A stretch of 64,000 nt of DNA from Deltaproteobacteria bacterium (GCA_019308905.1 JAFDHF010000006.1:1-64000); one strand, 5' to 3'; positions 24,995-34,212 are shown, counted from the stretch's first letter. Numbers and translations are program-made. The notes: generated from the sequence alone by a model not told the origin.

Positions 24995-26311
24995 ATGACA
25001 AGATCACGGCTTCTTGGCGCCCTGCTCTCGGTGGTCCTCGTCACTGCGTGGGCTCCCATCTGGTCAGAGGATGCCACGCTCGCAAAAACCGCGGTCGGAC
25101 CGGCTTCTCTCAAGAGGTTCGGGCCCCCAACCAGACCCGGGAAGGAAGAGATAGTGGCCGTACAGGCCGGCCTTCTTTATTGCCAGAATCTCAAACAGGT
25201 AGACGAGACAATCCGCCGCCTGGCAAGGGGGGGAGTCAACACCCTGATCCTCAGGGTTTTCCAGAACGAGGGTGACCGGCCTTACGGATTTGCGGCTCCC
25301 CGGCGCCTCTCCGGGGTCTACTTCCGGAGCTCCCATGCACCCCTGGTGGATGATCTCCTGGGCCCAGTGGCCCGCATCGCCCACCGGCAAGGCCTGGACG
25401 TTTTTGCCTGGATGACCACGCGCCACGCCAACTACGGTTTCGAGGAGAACCCGGGCCTTCGAACGATCCTCTACGATTTCGAGAAGAAGGCCCTGGTCCC
25501 CGGCAGGGGGTTCAACCTGTTCCGCCCTGAGGTGGTCAACCGGCTCAAGGGGATCTATGCGGATCTGGCCCGGTACCCCATCGAGGGAATCCTATTCCAG
25601 GACGATCTCATTCTCAGACACAACGAGGGATTCAGCCTCGAGGCAAGAGACCTCTTCCTCCAGGATCACGGTTATCTGCCGGATCCGTCCATCTTCTACG
25701 GGCCGGCCTCGAGGAATGAGGAGGGGAGAATCGTCGTCTCAGGGTACACGGATCGGTTCTGGGTGTGGAGCCGCTGGAAGAACCAGAGGCTCCTCGGTTT
25801 GGCCGGGCAGCTCATGGGCGCGGCAAGGCGGGTGAAGCCGGATCTCGTCTTCGCCACCAACCTCTACTACGAGTCGATATTGGATCCTCGAAATGCGATG
25901 GCCTGGTATTCCCAGAGTCTCGAGGCGGCCCTGTCCCGTCCCTTCGACTACTTCTCTGTTATGGCCTATCACAGGCAGATCCAGGAAGAGCTCGGCCTGA
26001 CCCTTGAAGAGGCCCTCGATCTCATGCCCCTCCTTGCCCGGCGAGCCACCGAGATGGTGGGAGACCAAAACAGGGTACTCATAAAGGTCCAGGTGGCAGA
26101 CTGGAAGGATTCGAGGCTCCTCCCCGAGGAAGAGATACAAGGGATCTTGAGAGACCTCGGAAAGGAATCCGGCGCGAGCATCGCCCTTGTGCCTTACAGG
26201 CCCGGTCTCGCTGCAGGCTCCTTGATACACGCTTTCACCTCAGCCCGCCTCAAGGCCGAGCGCGGGCAAGGTCCCCTGGCTTCCAGCAGGACTCATGACG
26301 ACCCTCCCTGA
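24995..26311 (+). CDS. Glycosidase-like protein (PgaB C-terminal type, GHL13)
   Basis: 438 residues with a signal peptide (MTRSRLLGALLSVVLVTAWA). The body matches the C-terminal hydrolase domain of PgaB: a TIM-barrel-like order with GGVNTLILRVF, GVYFRSSHAP, GLDVFAWMTTRHANYGF, FNLFRPEVVNRLKGIYADL and the acidic catalytic block EGILFQDDLILRHNEGF. The N-terminal deacetylase half of PgaB is missing and there is no pgaACD nearby. It probably cleaves an amino-sugar polymer in the periplasm. GAAGGAGG stands 14 bases before the ATG at 24995, a long spacing. Its end overlaps the convergent acetamidase gene by 19 bases. Confidence 0.7.
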   Translation: MTRSRLLGALLSVVLVTAWAPIWSEDATLAKTAVGPASLKRFGPPTRPGKEEIVAVQAGLLYCQNLKQVDETIRRLARGGVNTLILRVFQNEGDRPYGFAAPRRLSGVYFRSSHAPLVDDLLGPVARIAHRQGLDVFAWMTTRHANYGFEENPGLRTILYDFEKKALVPGRGFNLFRPEVVNRLKGIYADLARYPIEGILFQDDLILRHNEGFSLEARDLFLQDHGYLPDPSIFYGPASRNEEGRIVVSGYTDRFWVWSRWKNQRLLGLAGQLMGAARRVKPDLVFATNLYYESILDPRNAMAWYSQSLEAALSRPFDYFSVMAYHRQIQEELGLTLEEALDLMPLLARRATEMVGDQNRVLIKVQVADWKDSRLLPEEEIQGILRDLGKESGASIALVPYRPGLAAGSLIHAFTSARLKAERGQGPLASSRTHDDPP

Positions 26312-27225
26312 GACCGAACCGATCCCGTAATATCGCCATCCATACCACGAGACCTCAATAACCACTTGGGCAGGGCAAAGCGCATGGTCTTGAGAGGGTC
26401 AACCACCTGGCACACCTGGAGATGGCCGACCAGGCTCATGATCCTCGCAGCCTCGTTGGGCCTCAACCCAAGCATCTCTGTCAGGTAGGTGTGGGTCTTC
26501 CCCAGAACCGCCCTTTCACATTCATCGAGGGTCAGTGCAGAGCTTATGAAATAGACGCTTTCATCCGTTTCCACACAGGGGGTGGGCAGGGACGATGCGA
26601 CCGGATCTACTCGTAATGCCACCTCGCCCGAGACCTCTGCCCCACAGATGCAGACCTCTCCATCCCCCATGAGGGCGTGAAGATCGCCCACACAGAGGAG
26701 AGCCCCCTCGACGTTGACAGGGAGGTAGACCCTGGAGCCCGCGGTGATCTCCCTGCAGTCCATGTTGCCGCCATGCTCTCCCGGGGTTCCGTTGAGTATG
26801 ACTCCGCCCTCCGGTGCGGTGCCTATGACGCCGATCATGGGCCTGATGGGAATCGAGAGCCCCTCTCCCGCGTGGAGTAAGCCATCCCTTATGGGGTAGA
26901 TGCTCGTTTCGACACCCTCGATGTAGTCACCCAGAGCCCCGCTTCCCTTTTCCACGCACATGACGGCGTAATCACGGATCTCTATCTCCTCTATCTCCAC
27001 ACGGAGAACATCACCGGCCCTTGCCCCCTCCACGAAGACCGGCCCTGTGGCAGGATTGACCGTCCCCCACATCTCCTTGGTAAACACGTCCTCCGGGGTC
27101 CGAAGATTGCCGCTGTAACAGTCCTCTACTTCAAGCCGGAACGGCTCACCGCCGGAGACGCGAAGAACCGGCTTGTTATCGGCCGACATGGCATAGCATA
27201 CCCTCTCCTTGGTGGCTCTTTTCAT
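26293..27225 (-). CDS. Acetamidase/formamidase family protein
   Basis: 310 residues of the FmdA/AmdA family, which hydrolyses formamide, acetamide or other short amides to acid and ammonia. Blocks seen: NPATGPVFVEGARAGDVLRV, GVIGTAPEGG, EHGGNMDCREI, GDLHALMGDGE and GEVALRV, with conserved histidines and acidic residues that bind metal. The ATG at 27225 has GGAGG five bases upstream. It is the last gene of the dppABCDF-type operon (107 bases after dppF), so the imported compound may be an amide or yield one. Confidence 0.9.
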   Translation of the reverse strand: MKRATKERVCYAMSADNKPVLRVSGGEPFRLEVEDCYSGNLRTPEDVFTKEMWGTVNPATGPVFVEGARAGDVLRVEIEEIEIRDYAVMCVEKGSGALGDYIEGVETSIYPIRDGLLHAGEGLSIPIRPMIGVIGTAPEGGVILNGTPGEHGGNMDCREITAGSRVYLPVNVEGALLCVGDLHALMGDGEVCICGAEVSGEVALRVDPVASSLPTPCVETDESVYFISSALTLDECERAVLGKTHTYLTEMLGLRPNEAARIMSLVGHLQVCQVVDPLKTMRFALPKWLLRSRGMDGDITGSVRSQGGSS

Positions 27226-27332
27226 TTTTTCCTCCTTTGCCTGATCCGCCCCATGAGAACCGGCATCCAGTTGGACGACTGCCAAAGGGATACTGCCTCT
27301 CGTGCCGATCCCCATCCCGGCCCCGAACGCCG

Positions 27333-28361
27333 CTACCGATCGCAGAGAAAGCAGGAAACGAGGTGGGACTCCCCGACGGACTTCAGTCGGGGCTCCTCTT
27401 TCTTGCACCTGTCAAAGCAGTAGGGACATCGTGTATGGAACCTGCAGCCTTGAGGAGGATCTATGGCAGAGGGGAGTTCCCCTGTCAGACGTATCTTCTC
27501 GCCCTCGAAGAGTTCGCTCAGCATGGGGCTCGACGACATGAGAGACCTGGTATAGGGATGAGCGCTGTTCGACCCCAGCTCGTCCGCCGGGAGGAATTCC
27601 ACCATCTTTCCGAGGTACATCACACCGATCACGTCCGAGACATGCCTGATCACGGAGAGGTCGTGTGCTATGAAGAGATAGGTCAATCCCTTTTCCTCTT
27701 GCAACCGCATGAGTAGGTTAAGGATCTGCGCCTGTATCGATATGTCCAGGGCTGTCACAGGCTCGTCGAGTATGATGAACCGGGGCTCGGTCGCGAGCGC
27801 CCGGGCTATGGCCGCCCTCTGGCGCTGGCCCCCGCTCAGGGTCTTGGGCCTGCTATTGAAGAATTTCCCGTCCAGCCCCACCTGCTCCAGGATCGAAAGA
27901 CAGTACTGGCCGGCCTCTTTCCCATCGACGACTCTGTGGTAGTCGACTACCTCCTTCAGCATCCTGCCGATCGTCTTGTGCGGAGGCAGGGTGGAGTAGG
28001 GGTTCTGGAATATCATCTGTGCCCTTTTCCTGAAGTGCCTGAGTCCGTTCTCATCCAGGCCGCCGATATCTTGACCAAAAACGGTTATGGTACCGTCCGT
28101 GATCGGCTCGAGCCTGAGTATGCACCTTCCCAGTGTAGACTTCCCGCAGCCGCTTTCCCCCACGAGACCGAAGGTCTTGCGTTCACCTATTTCGAGAGAG
28201 ACGTCGTCTACCGCCTTGACGTACTTCTGTTCTTTCATGAACATCTTGTCGACAAAGCCGGTTCTCAGCCTGTAGTACTTCTTCAAACCCTCAACAACCA
28301 CTACATTCTCGGAAACCGTCGCTTCTGTCATCACCTTCTGCTCTGGCGAGTGCTCACTCAC
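27333..28361 (-). CDS. Peptide/oligo-solute ABC ATPase, DppF type
   Basis: 342 residues with Walker A GESGCGKST, signature LSGGQRQR and Walker B RFIILDEPVTALD, followed by the oligopeptide-transporter C-terminal extension with a cysteine cluster (GCRFHTRCPYCFDRC), which in this family can bind a 4Fe-4S cluster. The GTG at 28361 overlaps the dppD stop by eight bases; ATG at 28331 is an alternative with a poorly spaced site. It acts with DppD on the inner face of the membrane. Confidence 0.9.
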   Translation of the reverse strand: MSEHSPEQKVMTEATVSENVVVVEGLKKYYRLRTGFVDKMFMKEQKYVKAVDDVSLEIGERKTFGLVGESGCGKSTLGRCILRLEPITDGTITVFGQDIGGLDENGLRHFRKRAQMIFQNPYSTLPPHKTIGRMLKEVVDYHRVVDGKEAGQYCLSILEQVGLDGKFFNSRPKTLSGGQRQRAAIARALATEPRFIILDEPVTALDISIQAQILNLLMRLQEEKGLTYLFIAHDLSVIRHVSDVIGVMYLGKMVEFLPADELGSNSAHPYTRSLMSSSPMLSELFEGEKIRLTGELPSAIDPPQGCRFHTRCPYCFDRCKKEEPRLKSVGESHLVSCFLCDR

Positions 28362-29331
28362 GAGAATTCCCGCGGGCTTCTGTCTTCCTGCAACGAACCC
28401 AGTGATCCCCTTCAAACCGAACCCATCCTATGTCCCCTTCCACGCATTCTCCATCGGCCATGGTGCAGCGCGGATAAAAGCGGCATCCCTTGGTCGGCAT
28501 CTGGCTCAGTTCACCCCTGATTGTCGGGATCTGGCTCTTGGGCTTGTGGTATATGGGATTCGATCGAAGCAGCCCTTCTGTGTAGGGATGCAGGGGATTT
28601 CGGAAAACATCCTCCCCATTTCCCCGCTCCAGTATGGTCCCGGCATACATGACGTAAACGTAATCGCTCACCCGCCTGATCACCCCGAGATCATGGGCTA
28701 TCCAAAGCACGGATACACCGGCCTCCCTTACGAGCTTCTCGAATTCGTTGAGGATCTGGTTTTGAATCGTTACATCCAGTGCCGTCGTGGGCTCGTCGGC
28801 AATGATCAGAGAAGGCTGGCAGCTCATGGCCATGGCTATGACGACTCTCTGGATCATTCCCCCGCTCAGCTCGTGGGGGTAGCTGTGGAAGCGTTTTTCG
28901 GGATCGGAGATACCGACCTTCTTGAACAGCTCAACCGCCTTTGCCCTGGCCTCCTGAGTTCCCAGGTTCTGGTGGAGCCTGAGGACATCGACTACCTGCG
29001 CCCCCACGGTGAACAGAGGGTTCAGCGATACCATGGGATCCTGGAAGATCATGCTGATCTGCTTGCCCCTGATCTCATGCTGCATCTCCCTTTCCCCGAG
29101 CCCCCTCAGGTCGACCCCCTTGAAGCGAATCACTCCGGAGGGCATCCTCCCCGTCTCGGGCAGAATCCCGAGTATCGAGTTGGCGATCGTGCTCTTGCCG
29201 CTTCCCGACTCGCCCACCAGCCCGACGGTCTGCCTCTCCTTGACCACGAGGTCGACATCGTCGACGGCCACAACCTCGACACCGTCTCCCACGAATCGAG
29301 TGGAAAGACCCTCTATGACCAAGACATCCAT
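28354..29331 (-). CDS. Peptide/oligo-solute ABC ATPase, DppD type
   Basis: 325 residues. Walker [10 protein letters not shown], signature LSGGMIQR, Walker [13 protein letters not shown]; the C-terminal cysteines lie in [15 protein letters not shown]. The ATG at 29329-29331 shares one base with the stop of the preceding permease gene (TGATG), so translation is coupled; a longer frame reaching 29931 is just the shadow of that permease. Paired with DppF it forms the heterodimeric ATPase. Confidence 0.9.
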   Translation of the reverse strand: MDVLVIEGLSTRFVGDGVEVVAVDDVDLVVKERQTVGLVGESGSGKSTIANSILGILPETGRMPSGVIRFKGVDLRGLGEREMQHEIRGKQISMIFQDPMVSLNPLFTVGAQVVDVLRLHQNLGTQEARAKAVELFKKVGISDPEKRFHSYPHELSGGMIQRVVIAMAMSCQPSLIIADEPTTALDVTIQNQILNEFEKLVREAGVSVLWIAHDLGVIRRVSDYVYVMYAGTILERGNGEDVFRNPLHPYTEGLLRSNPIYHKPKSQIPTIRGELSQMPTKGCRFYPRCTMADGECVEGDIGWVRFEGDHWVRCRKTEARGNSRE

Positions 29332-30194
29332 CACTGGCCCGCCAATCTGTCTCTCAGACCGTCCCCGAGCATGCTGCACCCGATGACGGTATACATGATG
29401 CCCAGTGCCGGAAAGGTTGCAACCCACCAGGCCACCTGCAACAACTGCCTCCCCTCTGCTATCTGCGCTCCCCACTCCGGCACCGGTGGTTGTGCGCCCA
29501 CACCGATGAAGCTCAGGGAAGCCGCAAGCAGGATGACAAGGGCACAGTCCAGGGAAGCGTAGACCACGGTCGGTGAGATCGCATTGGGCAGAAGGTGCCC
29601 GAATATGATCCTCTTGTCGGGAAACCCCACGGCTCTGGCAGCCATTACATAATCGGCCTCCTTCTCGGAGATGTACCTGCTCCTCGCTATCCTGGCGTAC
29701 TGGCACCAGCTCACGACGGCTATGGCAAAATAGAGGTTCCTCAGGCCGGGTCCGAAAATAGCCATTATGGCGATGACGAGGACGAGGAAAGGGAAGGCCA
29801 ATATGGAATCGACGATGCGCATGATGATGGAGTCGATCCAGCCGCCATAGTAGCCTGCAAAAGCCCCTGCCAGGTTCCCTGCAACAAAGGCGATCCCCAC
29901 GCCTATGACGCAGATCTTTATGGCTATCCATGCCCCGTACATGACCCTCGACATGACGTCCCTGCCATAGAGATCCGTCCCAAAGGGGTGCCTGAGGCTC
30001 GGAGGCTGAAGGCTCTCCATCAGATTCTGTTGAAACGGATCATAGGGTGAAATGAGAGGCGAAGACACTCCCACTACCGTCAAGATGCCGATCATTATCA
30101 AGCCGACCCTGATACTCGGGTTCTTGGCGAACTTCCTGAACTTCGCCATTCCGCTCCTGCCGTTCAACTTGGGTATGAATCCGTCGAGATTCAT
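29331..30194 (-). CDS. Peptide/oligo-solute ABC permease, DppC type
   Basis: 287 residues, six membrane helices. DppC features: N-terminal KFAKNPSIRVGLIMIGILTV, the family sequence HPFGTDLYGRDVMSRVMYG, and the ATPase-docking EADYVMAARAVGFPDKRI. The start at 30194 gives MNLDGFIPKLNG before the first helix; an internal ATG at 30149 with AGGAGCGGA just upstream is possible. The previous permease ends about 40 bases upstream. Confidence 0.9.
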   Translation of the reverse strand: MNLDGFIPKLNGRSGMAKFRKFAKNPSIRVGLIMIGILTVVGVSSPLISPYDPFQQNLMESLQPPSLRHPFGTDLYGRDVMSRVMYGAWIAIKICVIGVGIAFVAGNLAGAFAGYYGGWIDSIIMRIVDSILAFPFLVLVIAIMAIFGPGLRNLYFAIAVVSWCQYARIARSRYISEKEADYVMAARAVGFPDKRIIFGHLLPNAISPTVVYASLDCALVILLAASLSFIGVGAQPPVPEWGAQIAEGRQLLQVAWWVATFPALGIMYTVIGCSMLGDGLRDRLAGQ

Positions 30195-30232
30195 CTGCCC
30201 TTTTCCCCCCGATACAAACCCGCCCTCTTCTT

Positions 30233-31174
30233 TCACTCCCTGTATATCCTGGGATCTATGATTCCATAGAGTATGTCGACGACGTAGTTGTTCAACAGAA
30301 TCGCCAGGGCAAACACGAGACTTATCCCCTGTATCAAGGGATAATCCCTCACTATCACGGCATCCAGCAGCATCGCCCCTATTCCGGGCAATGAAAATAC
30401 CGTTTCGATTACGACGGAAGAACCTAGGAGCCATCCCAGGTTCAGACCGATTACGGTGATGGTCGGGAGGAGCGCGTTCTTGAGGGCGTACTTCGTGTAG
30501 ATCTTCAACTCCGAGAAACCGTAGGTCCTCGCCAATCTTATGTATTCCTTCTGGAGGACTTCGAGCATGTCGGATCTCAAGGTCCTCGTGACCAGAGCCG
30601 TCAGGAACAGCGCCAGGATCAGGCTCGGCAAGAACAGGTGGTAGAGATTGTTCAGGGCGCCAGCCCCCCACCCGCCTGTAGGGAACCACCCGAGCTTCAG
30701 GGCGAAGAGGTTCAGGAACAGGAGACCCGTCCAGAACTCGGGCATGGAGAAGATGAAAAGGGAAGAGACTCCCACGGCATAGTCCGGCAATTTGCCGTGG
30801 TTTTTGGCCGCGTACAGACCAATGGGCAGCGAGAAGATGACACAGATCATCCCTGACATCATCACCAGTGCCAGGGTCACCTTTATTCTCGAGAATATCA
30901 GGGTGGTAATCGGGGCCATGTATCGTATCGAACGCCCCAGATCCCCGTGCAAGAGCCTGCCGATGAACCGGTAAAACTGCTTGTAGACAGGTTCGTTCAG
31001 GCCCAGGGTCTCGCGCAACTGCTCGAGTCGCTCAGGAGTGGCCATGATACCGAGGATGTTCTTCGCCGGATCCCCCGGTATGAGATGAAGCATCAGAAAG
31101 ACTATGAACAAGACGATGAAGAAAACGGGGATTATCTCGAGGAATCTTTTCAGTGCGTATTTTTCAAGAGTCAT
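30233..31174 (-). CDS. Peptide/oligo-solute ABC permease, DppB type
   Basis: 313 residues, six membrane helices. DppB blocks are clear: MLHLIPGDPAKNILG near the N-terminus, the coupling loop EYIRLARTYGFSELKIYTKYALKNAL, and the C-terminal YPLIQGISLVFALAILLNNYVVDILYGIIDPRI. It forms the transmembrane channel with DppC. A hairpin lies in the 173-base gap between it and the binding-protein gene. Confidence 0.9.
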   Translation of the reverse strand: MTLEKYALKRFLEIIPVFFIVLFIVFLMLHLIPGDPAKNILGIMATPERLEQLRETLGLNEPVYKQFYRFIGRLLHGDLGRSIRYMAPITTLIFSRIKVTLALVMMSGMICVIFSLPIGLYAAKNHGKLPDYAVGVSSLFIFSMPEFWTGLLFLNLFALKLGWFPTGGWGAGALNNLYHLFLPSLILALFLTALVTRTLRSDMLEVLQKEYIRLARTYGFSELKIYTKYALKNALLPTITVIGLNLGWLLGSSVVIETVFSLPGIGAMLLDAVIVRDYPLIQGISLVFALAILLNNYVVDILYGIIDPRIYRE

Positions 31175-31191
31175 ATCCCAAGCAACCTTGA

Positions 31192-31265
31192 AAACATAAG
31201 GCTCCCCTCCAGCCTGCGAGAACCCCGCTGCATTCCTGGACCTTGTGAAGAAGAGCCTTATGTTT
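31192..31265 (-). terminator. Intercistronic hairpin between dppA-like and dppB-like genes
   Basis: AAACATAAGGCTC (31192-31204) and its perfect complement GAGCCTTATGTTT (31253-31265) give a 13-base stem with a 48-base loop. On the minus-strand RNA the hairpin follows the binding-protein gene and precedes the permease gene. It may stop part of the transcripts or protect the upstream mRNA end, giving more binding protein than permease. Confidence 0.5.
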
Positions 31266-31347
31266 GTCTTTTTTCTCTCGCCGTGCGGCCCGAATCGTCA
31301 TGCCATCGGGCCTCGTCCCACAGGTGATCCCGGGGAAGAAAAGCCCC

Positions 31348-32871
31348 TTAATCTCCTATGGACACATACTCCCATCTGTAGTAGTTGCTGGCAGGAACGA
31401 TGAGTCCCTGGACATTGTCCCTCATTGCAGTCGCCGTCGGGGTTGTGGTCAGGAAGATCTGGGCAGCATCCTCCATTACGATCCTCTGGAGCTCGTAGTA
31501 GATCTCCCTTCTCTTCTTCTCATCCAGTGTCTTCCTCCCCAGGGAGGCGAGCTCCTCGACTTTCGGGTTGTGATAGTCGGAGAAATACGCCTGATTCCCG
31601 GCATAGGAGATGCCGAAATCCGTCAGCAAGTCGTCATCCAGGATGTCGCTCGTGTAATAGTCGGGTGAAAGCTGGTATTTTCTGGCAATCAGCCTGTCCC
31701 AACGGGTACCCTCTTCAACCTTCTCGATGGACGCCTCGATCCCTATGTCCTTCAAGTTCTGCTGCAAAATGGTGGCGATACTGACCATCATGGGCTCGCC
31801 CGCGGTAACCAGTATCGATGTCTTGAAACCCTTTTCGTACCCGGCCTCCTTCAGCAGGCTCCTGGCCTTTTCCGGATTGTACGGGTAGCCCTTCAACCTG
31901 TCGTTGTAATACTTCACCGGCGGCATATACGAAGGGGCCACCTCGCCGAAGCCGAAAAGCACGGCCCTGATTATGCCCTTCTTGTTCACCGCGTAGTTAA
32001 GGGCGCGCCTTACCCTCACATCCGTGAACGGCTTGATCCCACAGTTGATCTTTATGAAATCGTGCCGCCATATCCTGTCGATGGAGACCTTCACATTCGG
32101 GGCGGCCTTGAGGCTCTGGACCTCGCTGAAGGGAACATATACGGCAACGTCGATGCTCCCCCCTCGAACGGCGATGGCCCTCGAGGTCGCGTCCGGCATT
32201 ATGAGGTACCTGAGTTCGTCGACCTTCGGGAGTCCTTTTCTCCAGTAGTCGTCGAACTTCGAGAAGAGTATCTCCTCGCCGGGCTTCCAATATTCGAACT
32301 TGAAGGGGCCTGCCCCCATGGGATGCCTGCCGAAGTTCTCGGTCCCCCCGACCTTCTGGAAATACTTCTTGGGAATGATGGCGGCGTTGAACATGGCCAG
32401 ATCCGCAAGTATCGGGGCATAGGGGGCGCTCAGAATCAGCTTGACCGTATACCTGTCGACGGCCTGGATATCCTTGATAGGTTCAAACATCGAGGAATAG
32501 GGGCACTGCTTCGGGTCACGGGTCCTGTTGAGCGAAAACACCACGTCCTCGGCGGTGACCTCCTCCCCGTTATGGAACTTCATGCCCCTCCGGAGATGGA
32601 ACGTATAGGTGAGATTGTCGTCGGAAACCTCCCATGATTCGGCCATATCAGGCTCAATGCTCTGGGAGTCGTTAGAGACCCGGACCAGACTGTCCTGGAC
32701 ATTATGGAGTGCCCACAGCGAAGGATTGTCCGACGGCCCGACCGGGTCGAGAGTCTTGGGTTCTGAGAGCCATCCCACCTTGAGGACCTTCTCCCCAGCC
32801 CAGCAGACCTGGAGGCCGAAAAGCATGACCAGGGCCAACAGCGAACACAAAACCAGCTTGTACCTATTCAT
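31348..32871 (-). CDS. Family 5 solute-binding protein (DppA/OppA-like)
   Basis: 507 residues. Signal peptide MNRYKLVLCSLLALVMLFGLQVCWA; family 5 blocks follow: LKVGWLSEPKTLDPVGPSDN, ESWEVSDDNLTYTFHLRRGM, FHNGEEVTAEDVVFSLNR and the C-terminal EASIEKVEEGTRW. It binds a peptide-like or other solute in the periplasm for the DppBCDF-type complex. Of two adjacent ATGs (32877, 32871) the second has GGGAGG at the right distance. Its own promoter and long leader lie upstream. Confidence 0.9.
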   Translation of the reverse strand: MNRYKLVLCSLLALVMLFGLQVCWAGEKVLKVGWLSEPKTLDPVGPSDNPSLWALHNVQDSLVRVSNDSQSIEPDMAESWEVSDDNLTYTFHLRRGMKFHNGEEVTAEDVVFSLNRTRDPKQCPYSSMFEPIKDIQAVDRYTVKLILSAPYAPILADLAMFNAAIIPKKYFQKVGGTENFGRHPMGAGPFKFEYWKPGEEILFSKFDDYWRKGLPKVDELRYLIMPDATSRAIAVRGGSIDVAVYVPFSEVQSLKAAPNVKVSIDRIWRHDFIKINCGIKPFTDVRVRRALNYAVNKKGIIRAVLFGFGEVAPSYMPPVKYYNDRLKGYPYNPEKARSLLKEAGYEKGFKTSILVTAGEPMMVSIATILQQNLKDIGIEASIEKVEEGTRWDRLIARKYQLSPDYYTSDILDDDLLTDFGISYAGNQAYFSDYHNPKVEELASLGRKTLDEKKRREIYYELQRIVMEDAAQIFLTTTPTATAMRDNVQGLIVPASNYYRWEYVSIGD

Positions 32872-33053
32872 TTCCATACCTCCCTTCGATAGACGTCAGT
32901 CTCAAGATCCCGCCTTTTCTCACACAGACCCGAGCAACCCCTCCCTCCGGCCTGCAACTCCTTCAGGCGAGCATTCACCGGACGCTTTCCCGACCCCCCA
33001 AGCATCGAGGGAGGGCTCCGCGACACGGCACCCTTGTACGCCTCTGGAGTCAT
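32868..33053 (-). CDS. Possible 61-residue leader frame overlapping the dppA-like start
   Basis: Frame from ATG at 33053 (GGAG five bases before it) to TGA at 32868-32870, which overlaps the start ATG of the binding-protein gene in an ATGA arrangement. The product (MTPEAYKGAVSRSPPSML...) is basic and resembles nothing known to me. It lies entirely in the transcript leader and might couple translation, but it may be chance. Confidence 0.2.
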   Translation of the reverse strand: MTPEAYKGAVSRSPPSMLGGSGKRPVNARLKELQAGGRGCSGLCEKRRDLETDVYRREVWK

Positions 33054-33159
33054 GGCGTCTCCGGCTCATCCGAAAGATTGAAACAAGAGACGGAATCGTG
33101 GCACTGGGTTAGGTGCTCGGAAGACCACACCAGGCTTGAAACCATCAAAGTCGAAATCT

Positions 33160-33187
33160 ATTTTAGGTAATCTCCGGGATATGTCAA
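33160..33187 (-). promoter_or_regulatory. Sigma-70 promoter of dpp-type operon
   Basis: On the minus strand: TTGACA (33182-33187), 16-base spacer, TAAAAT (33160-33165), matching 11 of 12 consensus bases. It starts seven bases beyond the upstream terminator. Transcription start about 33153. Confidence 0.7.
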
Positions 33188-33193
33188 GAGAAA

Positions 33194-33225
33194 AATCCCC
33201 GGATGAGTCATCTCATCCGGGGATT
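33194..33225 (-). terminator. Rho-independent terminator of the dacZ-like gene
   Basis: Perfect 14-base stem AATCCCCGGATGAG (33194-33207) with its complement (33212-33225), loop of four. On the minus strand it is followed by a T run (TTTTT with the stem end). It ends the lon-DUF1614-htrA-dacZ string. Confidence 0.85.
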
Positions 33226-33270
33226 CATCTGTTTCTGTGCGGAAATATCGAGGCGACCCCCGCAGGCCTG

Positions 33271-34212
33271 TCAGGCCGTCCGCTCTCTCTCGCCTTTTTC
33301 GATCTCCATGAACACCCTCCCCCGGTTGAATATCCGCACGTCCCCCGTCGACTCTGAGATCACGATGGCCAGGGCGTTGGTCACGGCGGTGATCCCCGCT
33401 GCCGAACGGTGTCTAGCCCCGAGGCCCCTGGGAAGGTCGGTGTCCTCGGCTGACGCCTTGAGATGGCGGCCGGCGGCCAGAACCACCCCGTCCTCCCGGA
33501 TCACGAACGCACCGTCGAGAGCAGCAAACTCCCGGATCGTCTCCTTGAGGCCCGGGTCCATGATGTTCCGCTCCCCTTCGGGGACACCTTCAAAGGGGTT
33601 GATCACCATCTGGCTGGACAGGCTCATCACCTTCTCATGATCCCCCAGGACAAAGATGGTGCCCACGGGTTTGCCCTCCCTGCCCTCCTCCGCAAGTTCC
33701 AGGGCAAGGGTGAGGAGCCGGTCGAAGACGTAGGGAGATTCGATCTGGCTGGCTATGTCGAGGCTCTTGGAGGAGAAGATCTCAAACTCGCGGTTCACGT
33801 CTGTGACTGTGAGGCTGTCCAGTATGCCGTACCTCGGCGAGCCGGACAGACAGACGAGTCGGTCCCCGCTCTGGATCAACCCGTTGGATAGAGCGAGAAT
33901 GGCCGCAACCTTGACCTGACTGGTCCGGGTCAGGTTCATGTATGGAACCCGGATGATCCGGTCCTCCGATCCACCCATCAGGGCAAGGTCGTCCAGCACA
34001 TTCTCGCTTCTTGCGGCCAGGATGCAACGCCCGCCCTTGATGAGATTCTCGAGGTTCTCCCGAGACTTGATCACGTCGACATAGACCAGGACCGCCGTCG
34101 CCCCGATCTCCTCGGCGATCTCCCGGGCGTGGTTGATCATGGCCGCGTTGATCTTCTCCATGGACCTGAGTTGCTCGATATCCGGTTTCTTGACCATCGT
34201 GGAGTCACCCAT
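33271..34212 (-). CDS. Diadenylate cyclase (c-di-AMP synthase), DacZ-like
   Basis: 313 residues. The C-terminal DAC domain has both catalytic motifs, LDGAFVIREDG (DGA at 233-235) and ARHRSAAGI (RHR at 267-269), so it should condense two ATP to c-di-AMP. The N-terminal 1-150 region (VYVDVIKSRENLENLI, YMNLTRTSQVKVAAILAL) resembles the pyruvate-kinase C-terminal-like domain of DacZ-type enzymes. The helix-hairpin-helix part of DisA is absent. ATG at 34212 has GGAGG seven bases upstream, 22 bases after the htrA stop, so it is probably co-expressed with htrA. Confidence 0.85.
   Translation of the reverse strand: MGDSTMVKKPDIEQLRSMEKINAAMINHAREIAEEIGATAVLVYVDVIKSRENLENLIKGGRCILAARSENVLDDLALMGGSEDRIIRVPYMNLTRTSQVKVAAILALSNGLIQSGDRLVCLSGSPRYGILDSLTVTDVNREFEIFSSKSLDIASQIESPYVFDRLLTLALELAEEGREGKPVGTIFVLGDHEKVMSLSSQMVINPFEGVPEGERNIMDPGLKETIREFAALDGAFVIREDGVVLAAGRHLKASAEDTDLPRGLGARHRSAAGITAVTNALAIVISESTGDVRIFNRGRVFMEIEKGERERTA

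Larger units (their letters stand above)
32872..33270. other. Regulatory region between dpp operon and dacZ-like gene, 399 bases
   Basis: Holds the terminator of the dacZ-like gene, the dpp operon promoter, and a leader of about 280 bases with the 61-codon frame. No recognised riboswitch. Confidence 0.6.

Noticed and set aside
33271-34212. Full-length DisA checkpoint protein
   Set aside because: The DAC domain is at the C-terminus and there is no linker or helix-hairpin-helix domain after it; the layout fits DacZ-like enzymes.
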